This document shows, one piece after another, positions 7,967 through 13,529 of a stretch of DNA of 13,529 bases (positions are counted from its first letter, which is position 1; the number at the start of each line of letters is the position of its first letter). Position numbers and translations under genes: made by a program. The DNA is taken from the NCBI GenBank assembly GCA_964486455.1, contig CAZAMP010000073.1, forward strand, positions 1 to 13,529, written 5' to 3'. This DNA comes from CAZAMP01 sp964486455 (GTDB taxonomy: Bacteria; Eisenbacteria; RBG-16-71-46; CAZAMP01). The notes beneath the pieces are model-generated. The model saw nothing but the letters and a program-made list of their open reading frames with translations. It was not told where the DNA came from and did no database searches.

Positions 7967-7995
7967 TTGACACGAGTTTGTGATGTCATTATCCT
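7967..7995 (+). promoter_or_regulatory. Sigma70-type promoter for the Hdr/Sdh operon
   Basis: TTGACA (7967-7972) is a perfect -35 box. It is followed by 17 nt and TATCCT (7990-7995), a 4/6 match to the -10 consensus. Spacing is ideal, and transcription would start near 8002, about 85 nt before the first gene of the operon. Confidence 0.65.
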
Positions 7996-8088
7996 TTTTG
8001 TTCTCAGTGACGCTCACGTCCGTATGTTAGCGGAATTAAAGGCGTTATAAGATCTTCTAATGCTGGCCACTCAACGTCCGAGGTGGAC

Positions 8089-8496
8089 ATGTCGGTGCCG
8101 TTTTCACAGCAGGGAATAGACAGGGCGTTCATCGGCAAGATCGCGTCGATCAGCGGTGAGCCGTTCAAGACGTGCATGCAATGCGGGACGTGCTCGATCG
8201 TTTGCCCAATGGAAACGAGCATGGAGTTCACACCCCGAAAGATCATGCATCTGACCGGTTGGGGACAGAGGGAAACGCTTCTCGCAGCGAACACGCCATG
8301 GATTTGCGCATCGTGCCACGCCTGTGAGGTGCGGTGCCCACGCGGGATCGATATCCCGCGGGTGATGGAGAGTCTCAGGCAGCTCTTTCTGCGTGAGAAC
8401 GAGAACTACATTCGCCCGGAGAGTCTCGACAAGGAGACGATCGCCGAAGTCCCTCAGATGGCGATCGTGAGCGCTCTCCGCAAACACACTGCGTAA
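8089..8496 (+). CDS. hdrC: HdrC-like iron-sulfur subunit
   Basis: A 135-residue soluble protein with two four-cysteine [4Fe-4S] motifs: C29-x2-C32-x2-C35-x3-C39-P and C73-x2-C76-x2-C79-x3-C83-P. Between them is the TPRKIMHLTGWG segment typical of heterodisulfide reductase subunit C. It should pass electrons between the HdrB-like subunit and the SdhB-like subunit encoded downstream. The start ATG (8089) has AGG 5 nt upstream; an in-frame GTG at 8083 is possible but lies within that site. It is the first gene of a four-gene operon, 10 nt before the next, and is preceded by the promoter at 7967. It has no signal peptide or membrane segment, so it is cytoplasmic. Family assignment is strong; the partner set is inferred from gene order. 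Confidence 0.85.
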   Translation: MSVPFSQQGIDRAFIGKIASISGEPFKTCMQCGTCSIVCPMETSMEFTPRKIMHLTGWGQRETLLAANTPWICASCHACEVRCPRGIDIPRVMESLRQLFLRENENYIRPESLDKETIAEVPQMAIVSALRKHTA

Positions 8497-8506
8497 GGAA
8501 GCCGCA

Positions 8507-9391
8507 ATGAAGATTGGATACTATCCGGGCTGCACACTCAAAGCCAAGGCGCGGAACCTGGAGGATTCGGCGATCCACTCGCTGAAGACGCTCGACGTCG
8601 AGCTGGTGGAGCTGGATCGATGGAACTGTTGCGGCGCGGTCTACAACCTGGCCGATGATGACCTGGTTCACTTTCTAGCGCCGGTGCGGGATTTGATCCG
8701 GGCGAAAGACCAGGGTTTCGACGCCGTCGTCACGATCTGCTCGATGTGCTACAACACGCTCGCCCGCGCGAACCTGATGATGCGCGAGGATCAGGAGAAG
8801 CGTGAGGCGCTTAACGCCTTCATGGACGAGGAGAGCGACTACACCGGTGAGGTGAACGTCATCCACCTCCTCCCCTTCCTTCGGGATCAGATCGGGTGGG
8901 ATCGTCTCCGCGAGGCGGTCAAGGTCCCGCTCGAGGATCTGAAGCTCGCCCCCTACTACGGCTGCACCCTGACCCGTCCGCGCGAGATTGGAATCGACGA
9001 GGGCCTGACCCCTCGGGTCTTCGAGGACTTTCTCAGCGCGCTGGGGGCGACGGCGGTGGATTTCCCCGAGGCCCAAACGTGTTGTGGCTCCTACAACATC
9101 CTTTCCAACCCAGAGGCGGCACTCACGGCCGTCGCCGAGATCGTCGGCGACGCGCGGCGACAGCAGGCCGATGCCATGGTCATGAGCTGCCCGCTTTGTG
9201 ACTACAACCTGGGGCGTCGGCAAGACGACGCGCTCAAGAACAGTGATGACGGTTCACCGGTTCCGGTCCTCTACTTCACCCAGCTTCTGGCGCTCGCCCT
9301 CGGACTGGGGCCTGAAGCCATGAGATTTGATATCAATCCGGAGGCAACGCGCAGATTCCTCGAGGAGCGCAAGCTCCTGGTGTCTGCCTAG
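8507..9391 (+). CDS. hdrB: HdrB-like protein with two CCG domains
   Basis: A 294-residue soluble protein with two complete cysteine-rich CCG domains: C9-x31-C41-C42-x35-C78-x2-C81 and C153-x38-C192-C193-x34-C228-x2-C231. In HdrB such domains bind the unusual [4Fe-4S] clusters that cleave the CoM-S-S-CoB disulfide; in SdhE-type fumarate reductases they handle quinone or thiol electron exchange. All ligands are present in both repeats, so both clusters should form. AAGGAAG just before the ATG overlaps the stop of the upstream gene, which implies tight co-expression. It is probably the electron entry or exit module of the complex. Whether its substrate is a thiol/disulfide or a quinone cannot be read from the sequence. 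Confidence 0.87.
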   Translation: MKIGYYPGCTLKAKARNLEDSAIHSLKTLDVELVELDRWNCCGAVYNLADDDLVHFLAPVRDLIRAKDQGFDAVVTICSMCYNTLARANLMMREDQEKREALNAFMDEESDYTGEVNVIHLLPFLRDQIGWDRLREAVKVPLEDLKLAPYYGCTLTRPREIGIDEGLTPRVFEDFLSALGATAVDFPEAQTCCGSYNILSNPEAALTAVAEIVGDARRQQADAMVMSCPLCDYNLGRRQDDALKNSDDGSPVPVLYFTQLLALALGLGPEAMRFDINPEATRRFLEERKLLVSA

Positions 9392-9425
9392 GTTGGCGAA
9401 TTCGGTTCCGCCAAGAGAGGTTTGC

Positions 9426-10232
9426 ATGAGCACCACTCAGACACCCGACGCGGCCGCCGAGGCCGTGAAGTCGGAGATGACCCCCATTTTCATCATGGGA
9501 AAGAAGTACGACGTGCCCGACAGCCTCACGATCATGAAGGCGATCGAGTACGCCGGCTACAAGTACATCCGCGGCGCCGGCTGCCGAGGAGGTATCTGCG
9601 GCGCCTGTGCCACCGTCTACCGCCTGCCGGACGACTACCGCATCAAGGTCGGCCTGGCGTGCCAGACGGTGGTCGAGCCCGGCATGCATCTGACCCAAAT
9701 CCCGTTCTATCCGTCCACGCGCGCCGTCTTCAGCATCGATGAGCTCGAAGGGACGGCGGAAGAGATCTGGAAGCTCTACCCTGAGCTTTTCCGCTGCCTC
9801 GCGTGCAACGCCTGCACCAAGGTCTGCCCGATGGATGTCCAGGTCATGGACTACGTCGCCGCGATCAAGCGGGGCGATCTCGAGCTGGCCACCGAGCTTT
9901 CCTTCGATTGCATCCAGTGCGGACTCTGCACGACACGTTGCATGGCCGAGGCATCGCAATATCACATCGCACAGATGGCGCGGCGGCTGCGCGGCAAGTT
10001 CCTCGCGACGCCGAGTGAGCACTGCGACAAGCAGGTCGAAGCGATCGCGGCGGGCGCCTATGACGAACCCGTGAACAAGCTGAAAGACTATGGCTTCGTG
10101 GATCCTTCGACGCACGAGATCAGCGACGCCATCAAGGAGATGAAGGAACTATACGTCAAACGTCAGATGGAGCCGCATTCGGCTGAAGACAGCTGGACGC
10201 CCGACGACGATTTCGCCACTCTGAAGAACTAG
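9426..10232 (+). CDS. sdhB: SdhB/FrdB-like iron-sulfur subunit
   Basis: A 268-residue cytoplasmic protein. The N-terminal ferredoxin domain has the [2Fe-2S] ligands C53-x4-C58-x2-C61...C79 (GAGCRGGICGAC, ACQT). The C-terminal domain has two full four-Cys motifs, C124-x2-C127-x2-C130-x3-C134-P and C162-x2-C165-x2-C168-x3-C172. Ordinary SdhB/FrdB proteins have [2Fe-2S], [4Fe-4S] and [3Fe-4S]; here the third site keeps all four cysteines and so resembles the N-terminal half of thiol:fumarate reductase TfrB. The start is ATG 9426 with AAGAGAGG 5 nt upstream; the in-frame ATG at 9327 lies inside the preceding gene. It should wire the flavoprotein encoded next to the HdrC/HdrB-like proteins. Confidence 0.85.
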   Translation: MSTTQTPDAAAEAVKSEMTPIFIMGKKYDVPDSLTIMKAIEYAGYKYIRGAGCRGGICGACATVYRLPDDYRIKVGLACQTVVEPGMHLTQIPFYPSTRAVFSIDELEGTAEEIWKLYPELFRCLACNACTKVCPMDVQVMDYVAAIKRGDLELATELSFDCIQCGLCTTRCMAEASQYHIAQMARRLRGKFLATPSEHCDKQVEAIAAGAYDEPVNKLKDYGFVDPSTHEISDAIKEMKELYVKRQMEPHSAEDSWTPDDDFATLKN

Positions 10233-10248
10233 AACGCGGAGAAACACA

Positions 10249-11922
10249 GTGCCATATCCAGAGGGATTGAAAGAACTCATCAAGGTCGTGGAGAAGACGC
10301 GACCCGAGCGCGTGGAGAAGAAGAAGGCCAGCGAGGAGTTTCCCGCGCTGAGCCTCGACGAGCGCGACGTGGTGCTCAAGAAGTTCCACCCGGACGTGAA
10401 CGAAGAGGGACGCCGGGAGATCCGCGTGGGCCCAACCAAGGGCTACCGGATCTGCCACGAGATGGTGGACCTTCTCGAGGCCTACAGCCGCGTCGAGCCG
10501 TCGAAGGTCGATCTCACGAAGCCCGACCTCGAGACCGATGTGCTCGTGCTCGGCGGGGGCGGTAGCGGAACAGCCGCGGCGCTTCTCGCCCAAGAGCAGG
10601 GCGCGCGGGTCATCATCGCCACGAAGCTCCGTCACGGCGACGCCAATACGATGATGGCGGAGGGCGGAATCCAAGCGTCCACGAAGGGCTGGAAGGATTC
10701 CCCCTACTACCACTATCTGGACATCATAGGTGGCGGCCATTTCACGAACGTCCCCGAGCTGGCGGAGACGCTGGCGAAGGAGGCCCCCAGCGTGATGCAG
10801 TGGCTGCTGGATCTCGGCTGCAACTTCTCCAAGTACGACGACGGCACGCTCAAGACCATGCATGGTGGTGGAACATGCCGAAAGCGCATGCACTTCGCGG
10901 CCGACATCACCGGCGCCGAAATGATGCGTACAGTTCGCGATGAGGCCCGTAATCGCGCCGATGATATCGGCGTCGTCGAGTTCTCACCGGCCGTCGAGCT
11001 GGTGCTCAACGAAAAGGGGCATTGCGCGGGCGCCGTTCTCTACAACATGGAGACCGAGGAGTACCTCCTCGTCAAGGCAAAGGCCGTGGTGATGGCGACC
11101 GGCGGCAGCGGCAGGCTCCACGTCCAGGGCTTCATGACCACGAACCATTACGGGGCAACGGCGGACGGCATCGTGATGGCGTACCGGGCGGGCGTGCCGG
11201 TCTGTTACCTGCACACGATTCAGTATCACCCGACCGGCGTCGTGTTCCCGGAACAGGCCGAAGGCATCCTCATCACGGAGAAGTTCCGCGGCGCGGGGGC
11301 CAACCTGGTCAATGTCGAGGGCAATCAGTTCGTCTTCGAGCGCGAGCCCCGCGATATCGAAGCCGCGTGCATCATCCGCGAATGCACAGACGTGGGCAGA
11401 GGCGTACCCACGCCGACCGGCAAGTTCGGTGTGTGGCTCGACAGCCCGATGCTGGAACTCATGTTCGGTGAGGGCTACGTGAAGAAGGAGTTCCCCGGCA
11501 AGTACATCATGTACAAGCGATTCGAGATCGACATCAGCAAGGAGCCGATGCTGATCTACCCGACGCTCCACTACCAGAACGGTGGGCTCGAGTTCAAGTC
11601 GACCGGCGAGACCAGCGTGCCCGGCCTGTTTGTCGCGGGCGAGGTGGGTGGCGGTATCCATGGCGAGAACCGTCTGATGGGCAACTCGCTTCTGGATATC
11701 ATGGTCTACGGCCGCATCGCGGGGAAGGCCGCGGGCCATTACGCCGCCAATGGAGCGGAAGACGCCGCTCTGAGCCTCGCGCACGTCGAAGCTTACAATA
11801 ACGAGGTGAAGGGGATCGACATCCCCCCGACCCGCATCGCTCCGCTCCTTCTGCCTGACTATACGTTGGAACACGTGAAGGAGAAGCAGCTCACGGCGAA
11901 CTACGAGGGCAGCATGCGGTAG
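10249..11922 (+). CDS. sdhA: SdhA/FrdA-like flavoprotein (succinate dehydrogenase/fumarate reductase)
   Basis: A 557-residue catalytic flavoprotein interconverting succinate and fumarate, cytoplasmic, with no Tat signal. The FAD-binding GGGGSG is at 102-107. Active-site landmarks are conserved: H327-PTG, R368 in PRDIEA (aligned with the catalytic Arg of the family), H441 in LHYQNGG, and R475 in ENRLMGNSLLD. The histidine that carries covalent FAD in SdhA (SHT...GG) is N133 (ANTMMAEGG), so FAD is probably non-covalent, as reported for thiol:fumarate reductase. The first ~95 residues are a charged extension absent from E. coli SdhA. Only about 70 residues follow GRIAG, against roughly 175 in E. 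coli, so the C-terminal domain is short. The start is GTG, with GCGGAG 7 nt upstream. It is the last gene of the operon, 16 nt after the SdhB-like gene. The direction of the reaction in vivo is unknown. Confidence 0.87.
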   Translation: MPYPEGLKELIKVVEKTRPERVEKKKASEEFPALSLDERDVVLKKFHPDVNEEGRREIRVGPTKGYRICHEMVDLLEAYSRVEPSKVDLTKPDLETDVLVLGGGGSGTAAALLAQEQGARVIIATKLRHGDANTMMAEGGIQASTKGWKDSPYYHYLDIIGGGHFTNVPELAETLAKEAPSVMQWLLDLGCNFSKYDDGTLKTMHGGGTCRKRMHFAADITGAEMMRTVRDEARNRADDIGVVEFSPAVELVLNEKGHCAGAVLYNMETEEYLLVKAKAVVMATGGSGRLHVQGFMTTNHYGATADGIVMAYRAGVPVCYLHTIQYHPTGVVFPEQAEGILITEKFRGAGANLVNVEGNQFVFEREPRDIEAACIIRECTDVGRGVPTPTGKFGVWLDSPMLELMFGEGYVKKEFPGKYIMYKRFEIDISKEPMLIYPTLHYQNGGLEFKSTGETSVPGLFVAGEVGGGIHGENRLMGNSLLDIMVYGRIAGKAAGHYAANGAEDAALSLAHVEAYNNEVKGIDIPPTRIAPLLLPDYTLEHVKEKQLTANYEGSMR

Positions 11923-11936
11923 AGCCGGGGCGGCTC
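11922..11936. terminator. Small hairpin between convergent genes (weak terminator)
   Basis: GAGCCG and CGGCTC form a 6-bp all-paired stem around GGG, starting at the last base of the TAG stop of the flavoprotein gene and 15 nt from the convergent stop at 11952. There is no T-run on either strand, so termination here, if any, would be weak or factor-assisted. Confidence 0.3.
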
Positions 11937-11951
11937 GTCGGGATCCGGCGC

Positions 11952-12470
11952 CTATCTGGAAAGCTTCCGCTCCAGCCGGCTGCGGAGTATGCCCAGGTAC
12001 TTGTTCAGGAAGTTGCCTCGAGAGAGAAAGACGAGGACGGGAGGGCGCCGGACGCCCATCCTTTGCAGCTCAACCTGGACCTTTTCGCTGCGCGGATCGA
12101 TCGCCAGGGCTTTCTGAAACGTCTCGAATGCCTGCCGCCGTTTCTTCCGAAAGAGATAGACCCGCCCGAGATTCACGAGGACATCGACATCGTAGTACTT
12201 TCGCTCCGCCGCCTCTTCACATAGGTGTTCCGCTTCCGTCAGTCGTCTCCCCCGAAGCCCCAAGGCCAGTCCGTAGTATGACTTGTATTTCGCCGAGTCG
12301 GGCTGGAGCTTGCAGGCTTTCTCGAAGAAGAGCTCGGAGTCGCCGGATCTGTTCCGCATCCTGAGCAGGGCCACTCCCGCCTCGAACAACCTCTCGGGAT
12401 CGTCCGTCGCTCTTGCTCGGGCGACGGCCCGTTCGTGATCTCTTGCAGATCGGCGTTCGAAGCGAAGCAT
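11952..12470 (-). CDS. Small TPR-repeat protein
   Basis: A 172-residue soluble, very basic protein made mostly of tetratricopeptide-type helices: about 26-59 (LFEAGVALLRMRN...ACKLQPDSA), 60-94 (YKSYYGLALGLRGR) and 95-128 (LVNLGRVYLFRKKRRQAFETFQKALAIDP). TPRs mediate protein-protein contacts; the partner is unknown. The C-terminal tail has PPVLVFLSRGNFLNKYLG (144-161), which I recall as a recurring tail of small TPR proteins in deltaproteobacteria-like genomes; this is memory and not a search. Start ATG 12470 has GGTGAG just upstream; the GTG at 12479 is the alternative. It is convergent with the Hdr/Sdh operon and has no evident operon partner. Confidence 0.7.
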   Translation of the reverse strand: MLRFERRSARDHERAVARARATDDPERLFEAGVALLRMRNRSGDSELFFEKACKLQPDSAKYKSYYGLALGLRGRRLTEAEHLCEEAAERKYYDVDVLVNLGRVYLFRKKRRQAFETFQKALAIDPRSEKVQVELQRMGVRRPPVLVFLSRGNFLNKYLGILRSRLERKLSR

Positions 12471-12708
12471 GATTCTCACCCACCAGACGGTTCACGTCCA
12501 CCGTGCCGCAGCATGCCGCCGGCCTCGGGAACCGTAGTTGACACAGATCTAGGGGAATCTTCGCCAGAATCGCCTCATATCTGAACGCGCAACCGTTTGG
12601 CGCGTGCGACGCCGGGAACCCCTCCAGCCCTCAGGGGAAAGGAAACCGCCCCTGATCATCACATTGGCGGTCCAGAGAGGTGGTTCAGGGCAAATCCAGG
12701 GCATAGAA

Positions 12709-12742
12709 AACCGGGGGGGCCCGACAGTGGACCGCCCCGGTT
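12709..12742 (-). terminator. Probable terminator after the PEP-CTERM gene
   Basis: AACCGGGG (12709-12716) and CCCCGGTT (12735-12742) are perfect 8-bp complements around an 18-nt loop that can pair further. Read on the minus strand the stem is followed by TTTTCTATG, a short T-run. It lies 24 nt past the TAG stop of the gene ending at 12766. The rest of 12471-12765 shows no gene. Confidence 0.5.
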
Positions 12743-12765
12743 GCGGATTCAGTGCTCGAGTCGTT

Positions 12766-13473
12766 CTAGGCTGATCGACGCCGGCGAACGAGATAGCCCC
12801 CGATCAGGCCGCTGCCCAGAAGCAGCAGGGACGCGGGCTCGGGAATCACGTCAGTAGGTTCTCCGTCGACACGCGCCCATTCCTCGAATCCATCGTTCGA
12901 GGCGTACGCGCCGCCGGTCGCCCCGAATTCCGACATCAGGTACAGGTACTGGTCGGTGTGCGACTCGAAGATGTCGTAGGGCAGATAGGCCAGCATGTCT
13001 CCCGACCCACTCCCCGACTCGAGGCTATAGTCCATGTAGACGGTGTTGTCTCCACCCATGTCCATGTCGTACAGCAACGTGCCGAAGGTATTGAGATCAC
13101 CGAGCGAGTTGTAGTCCTTCGTCGGTGCCACGAACAGCATGAGCTGGTCGAGGGACAGAAGGGGCTTGTGATTCTGCTGGTTGATGTCCAGCATGAACCG
13201 GATGGAAGGAACGCCATTCAGATCGACGACGCCGAAGTCACTGACGAGGATGGAATGCGTCCAGATGCCGGATTTCTCGTTCATCGCATACGGGCCATCG
13301 GAATTCACGCCGATCTCGGTGCGATTGTGCTGGATGCGAAGAAACGGATCGATAACCCCGGTCCCCGTGGATTGCTCGTCGATCTGCACGAAGTAGGCGT
13401 CACCGATTGTGCCCGACGCTCCGGCAGTAGTGATGTCCACGATGAACGCGGATGCCGGCATCGCCACCAGCAT
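12766..13473 (-). CDS. PEP-CTERM sorting-signal protein, N-terminus uncertain
   Basis: A 235-residue exported protein. The tail at 209-235 is a textbook PEP-CTERM signal: VIPEPAS, then a hydrophobic stretch LLLLGSGLIGGYL, then RRRR. Such tails are cleaved by an exosortase (EpsH/XrtA family) and are typical of organisms that make exopolysaccharide or biofilm. No exosortase is in this window. The body (about 10-205) is beta-rich with Asp/Gly/Asn-rich turns, including DLNTFGTLLYDMD and SGSGSGDMLAYLP; I do not recognise its function. The first ATG in frame leaves only MLVAMPASA before the mature part, too short for a normal signal peptide. Upstream in-frame codons would add a suitable basic/hydrophobic stretch (FRLHTQLSSLTP), but they contain no ATG, GTG or TTG before a TAG at 13525-13527. 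Either the start is unusual or the 5' end carries a mutation or sequence error. Confidence 0.7.
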   Translation of the reverse strand: MLVAMPASAFIVDITTAGASGTIGDAYFVQIDEQSTGTGVIDPFLRIQHNRTEIGVNSDGPYAMNEKSGIWTHSILVSDFGVVDLNGVPSIRFMLDINQQNHKPLLSLDQLMLFVAPTKDYNSLGDLNTFGTLLYDMDMGGDNTVYMDYSLESGSGSGDMLAYLPYDIFESHTDQYLYLMSEFGATGGAYASNDGFEEWARVDGEPTDVIPEPASLLLLGSGLIGGYLVRRRRSA

Positions 13474-13529
13474 CGGAGTTAAGCTCGAAAGTTGTGTGTG
13501 AAGCCTGAAAAAAGGCGGCGTATCCTAGG

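Larger units (their letters stand above)
7786..8088. other. Divergent intergenic region upstream of the Hdr/Sdh operon
   Basis: This 303-bp gap between the GNAT start and the hdrC-like start is GC-rich on the left and AT-rich from about 7975 to 8062. It holds a good plus-strand sigma70-type promoter (7967-7995) and TATGTTA at 8023-8029. On the minus strand GATAAT (7988-7993) overlaps the plus-strand -10 box and could be a divergent -10 for the GNAT gene, but its -35 partner is poor. The expected plus-strand leader of about 85 nt shows no riboswitch I can recognise. Confidence 0.45.

Noticed and set aside
7786..7989. Upstream extension of the GNAT protein to the ATG at 7989.
   Set aside because: The extension is low-complexity Gly/Ser/Arg-rich sequence without family signal and overlaps the operon promoter. 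The internal ATG at 7785 has a near-perfect ribosome binding site.
12538..12570. TTGACA at 12538-12543 as a plus-strand promoter.
   Set aside because: There is no -10 box at 16-18 nt (CAGAAT is 21 nt away), and no plus-strand gene follows.
1..13529. CRISPR arrays, tRNA (including tRNA-Sec), rRNA, prophage or IS elements.
   Set aside because: Reading the window showed no spaced direct repeats, cloverleaf with conserved T-arm, rRNA-like tract, transposase or integrase.

Overview
The window is GC-rich bacterial DNA from a Gram-negative, probably poorly cultured lineage. Several traits point that way: FlgD/T9SS-like C-terminal Ig tails on two exported proteins, a CBM9-DUF5916 outer-membrane barrel protein, a PEP-CTERM protein, and a split fumarate-reductase/heterodisulfide-reductase type operon. 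Candidatus Eisenbacteria, Krumholzibacteriota or a neighbouring group would fit. This placement is inference from protein style, not from a marker gene.

Left part (1-2400): a leader with an inverted repeat and an AT-rich stretch, then one long exported protein (294-2303). A single in-frame TGA at codon 39 interrupts it, at the first position of a thioredoxin-type CxxC motif (reads W-[TGA]-G-Y-C-P). A perfect 6-bp stem with a 7-nt G-containing loop begins 17 nt after the TGA, where a bacterial SECIS element should be. I read this as a secreted selenoprotein with a UxxC active site, an Omp28-like thioredoxin fold, and further C-terminal domains. Programs that treat TGA only as a stop would miss the signal peptide and redox site, leaving a 5'-truncated 'hypothetical protein'. 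A strong terminator follows.

Middle (2398-7034): a convergent minus-strand M36 fungalysin-like protein that keeps the fold motifs but has lost HExxH and the third zinc ligand, so it is a predicted pseudopeptidase. A divergent intergenic region separates it from a 901-residue DUF5916 outer-membrane protein.

Right-middle (7012-11922): a minus-strand GNAT acetyltransferase; a region with a good sigma70-type promoter; then a four-gene plus-strand operon encoding an HdrC-like protein, an HdrB-like protein, a SdhB/FrdB-like iron-sulfur protein and a SdhA/FrdA-like flavoprotein. Together these look like a cytoplasmic succinate dehydrogenase/fumarate reductase with heterodisulfide-reductase-type subunits instead of cytochrome b anchors, related in design to thiol:fumarate reductase or the SdhE-type enzymes.

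Right end (11952-13529): a minus-strand TPR protein and a minus-strand PEP-CTERM protein whose N-terminus looks short. No tRNA, rRNA, CRISPR array, IS element, selenocysteine-insertion gene (selA/B/C/D) or exosortase gene was seen.
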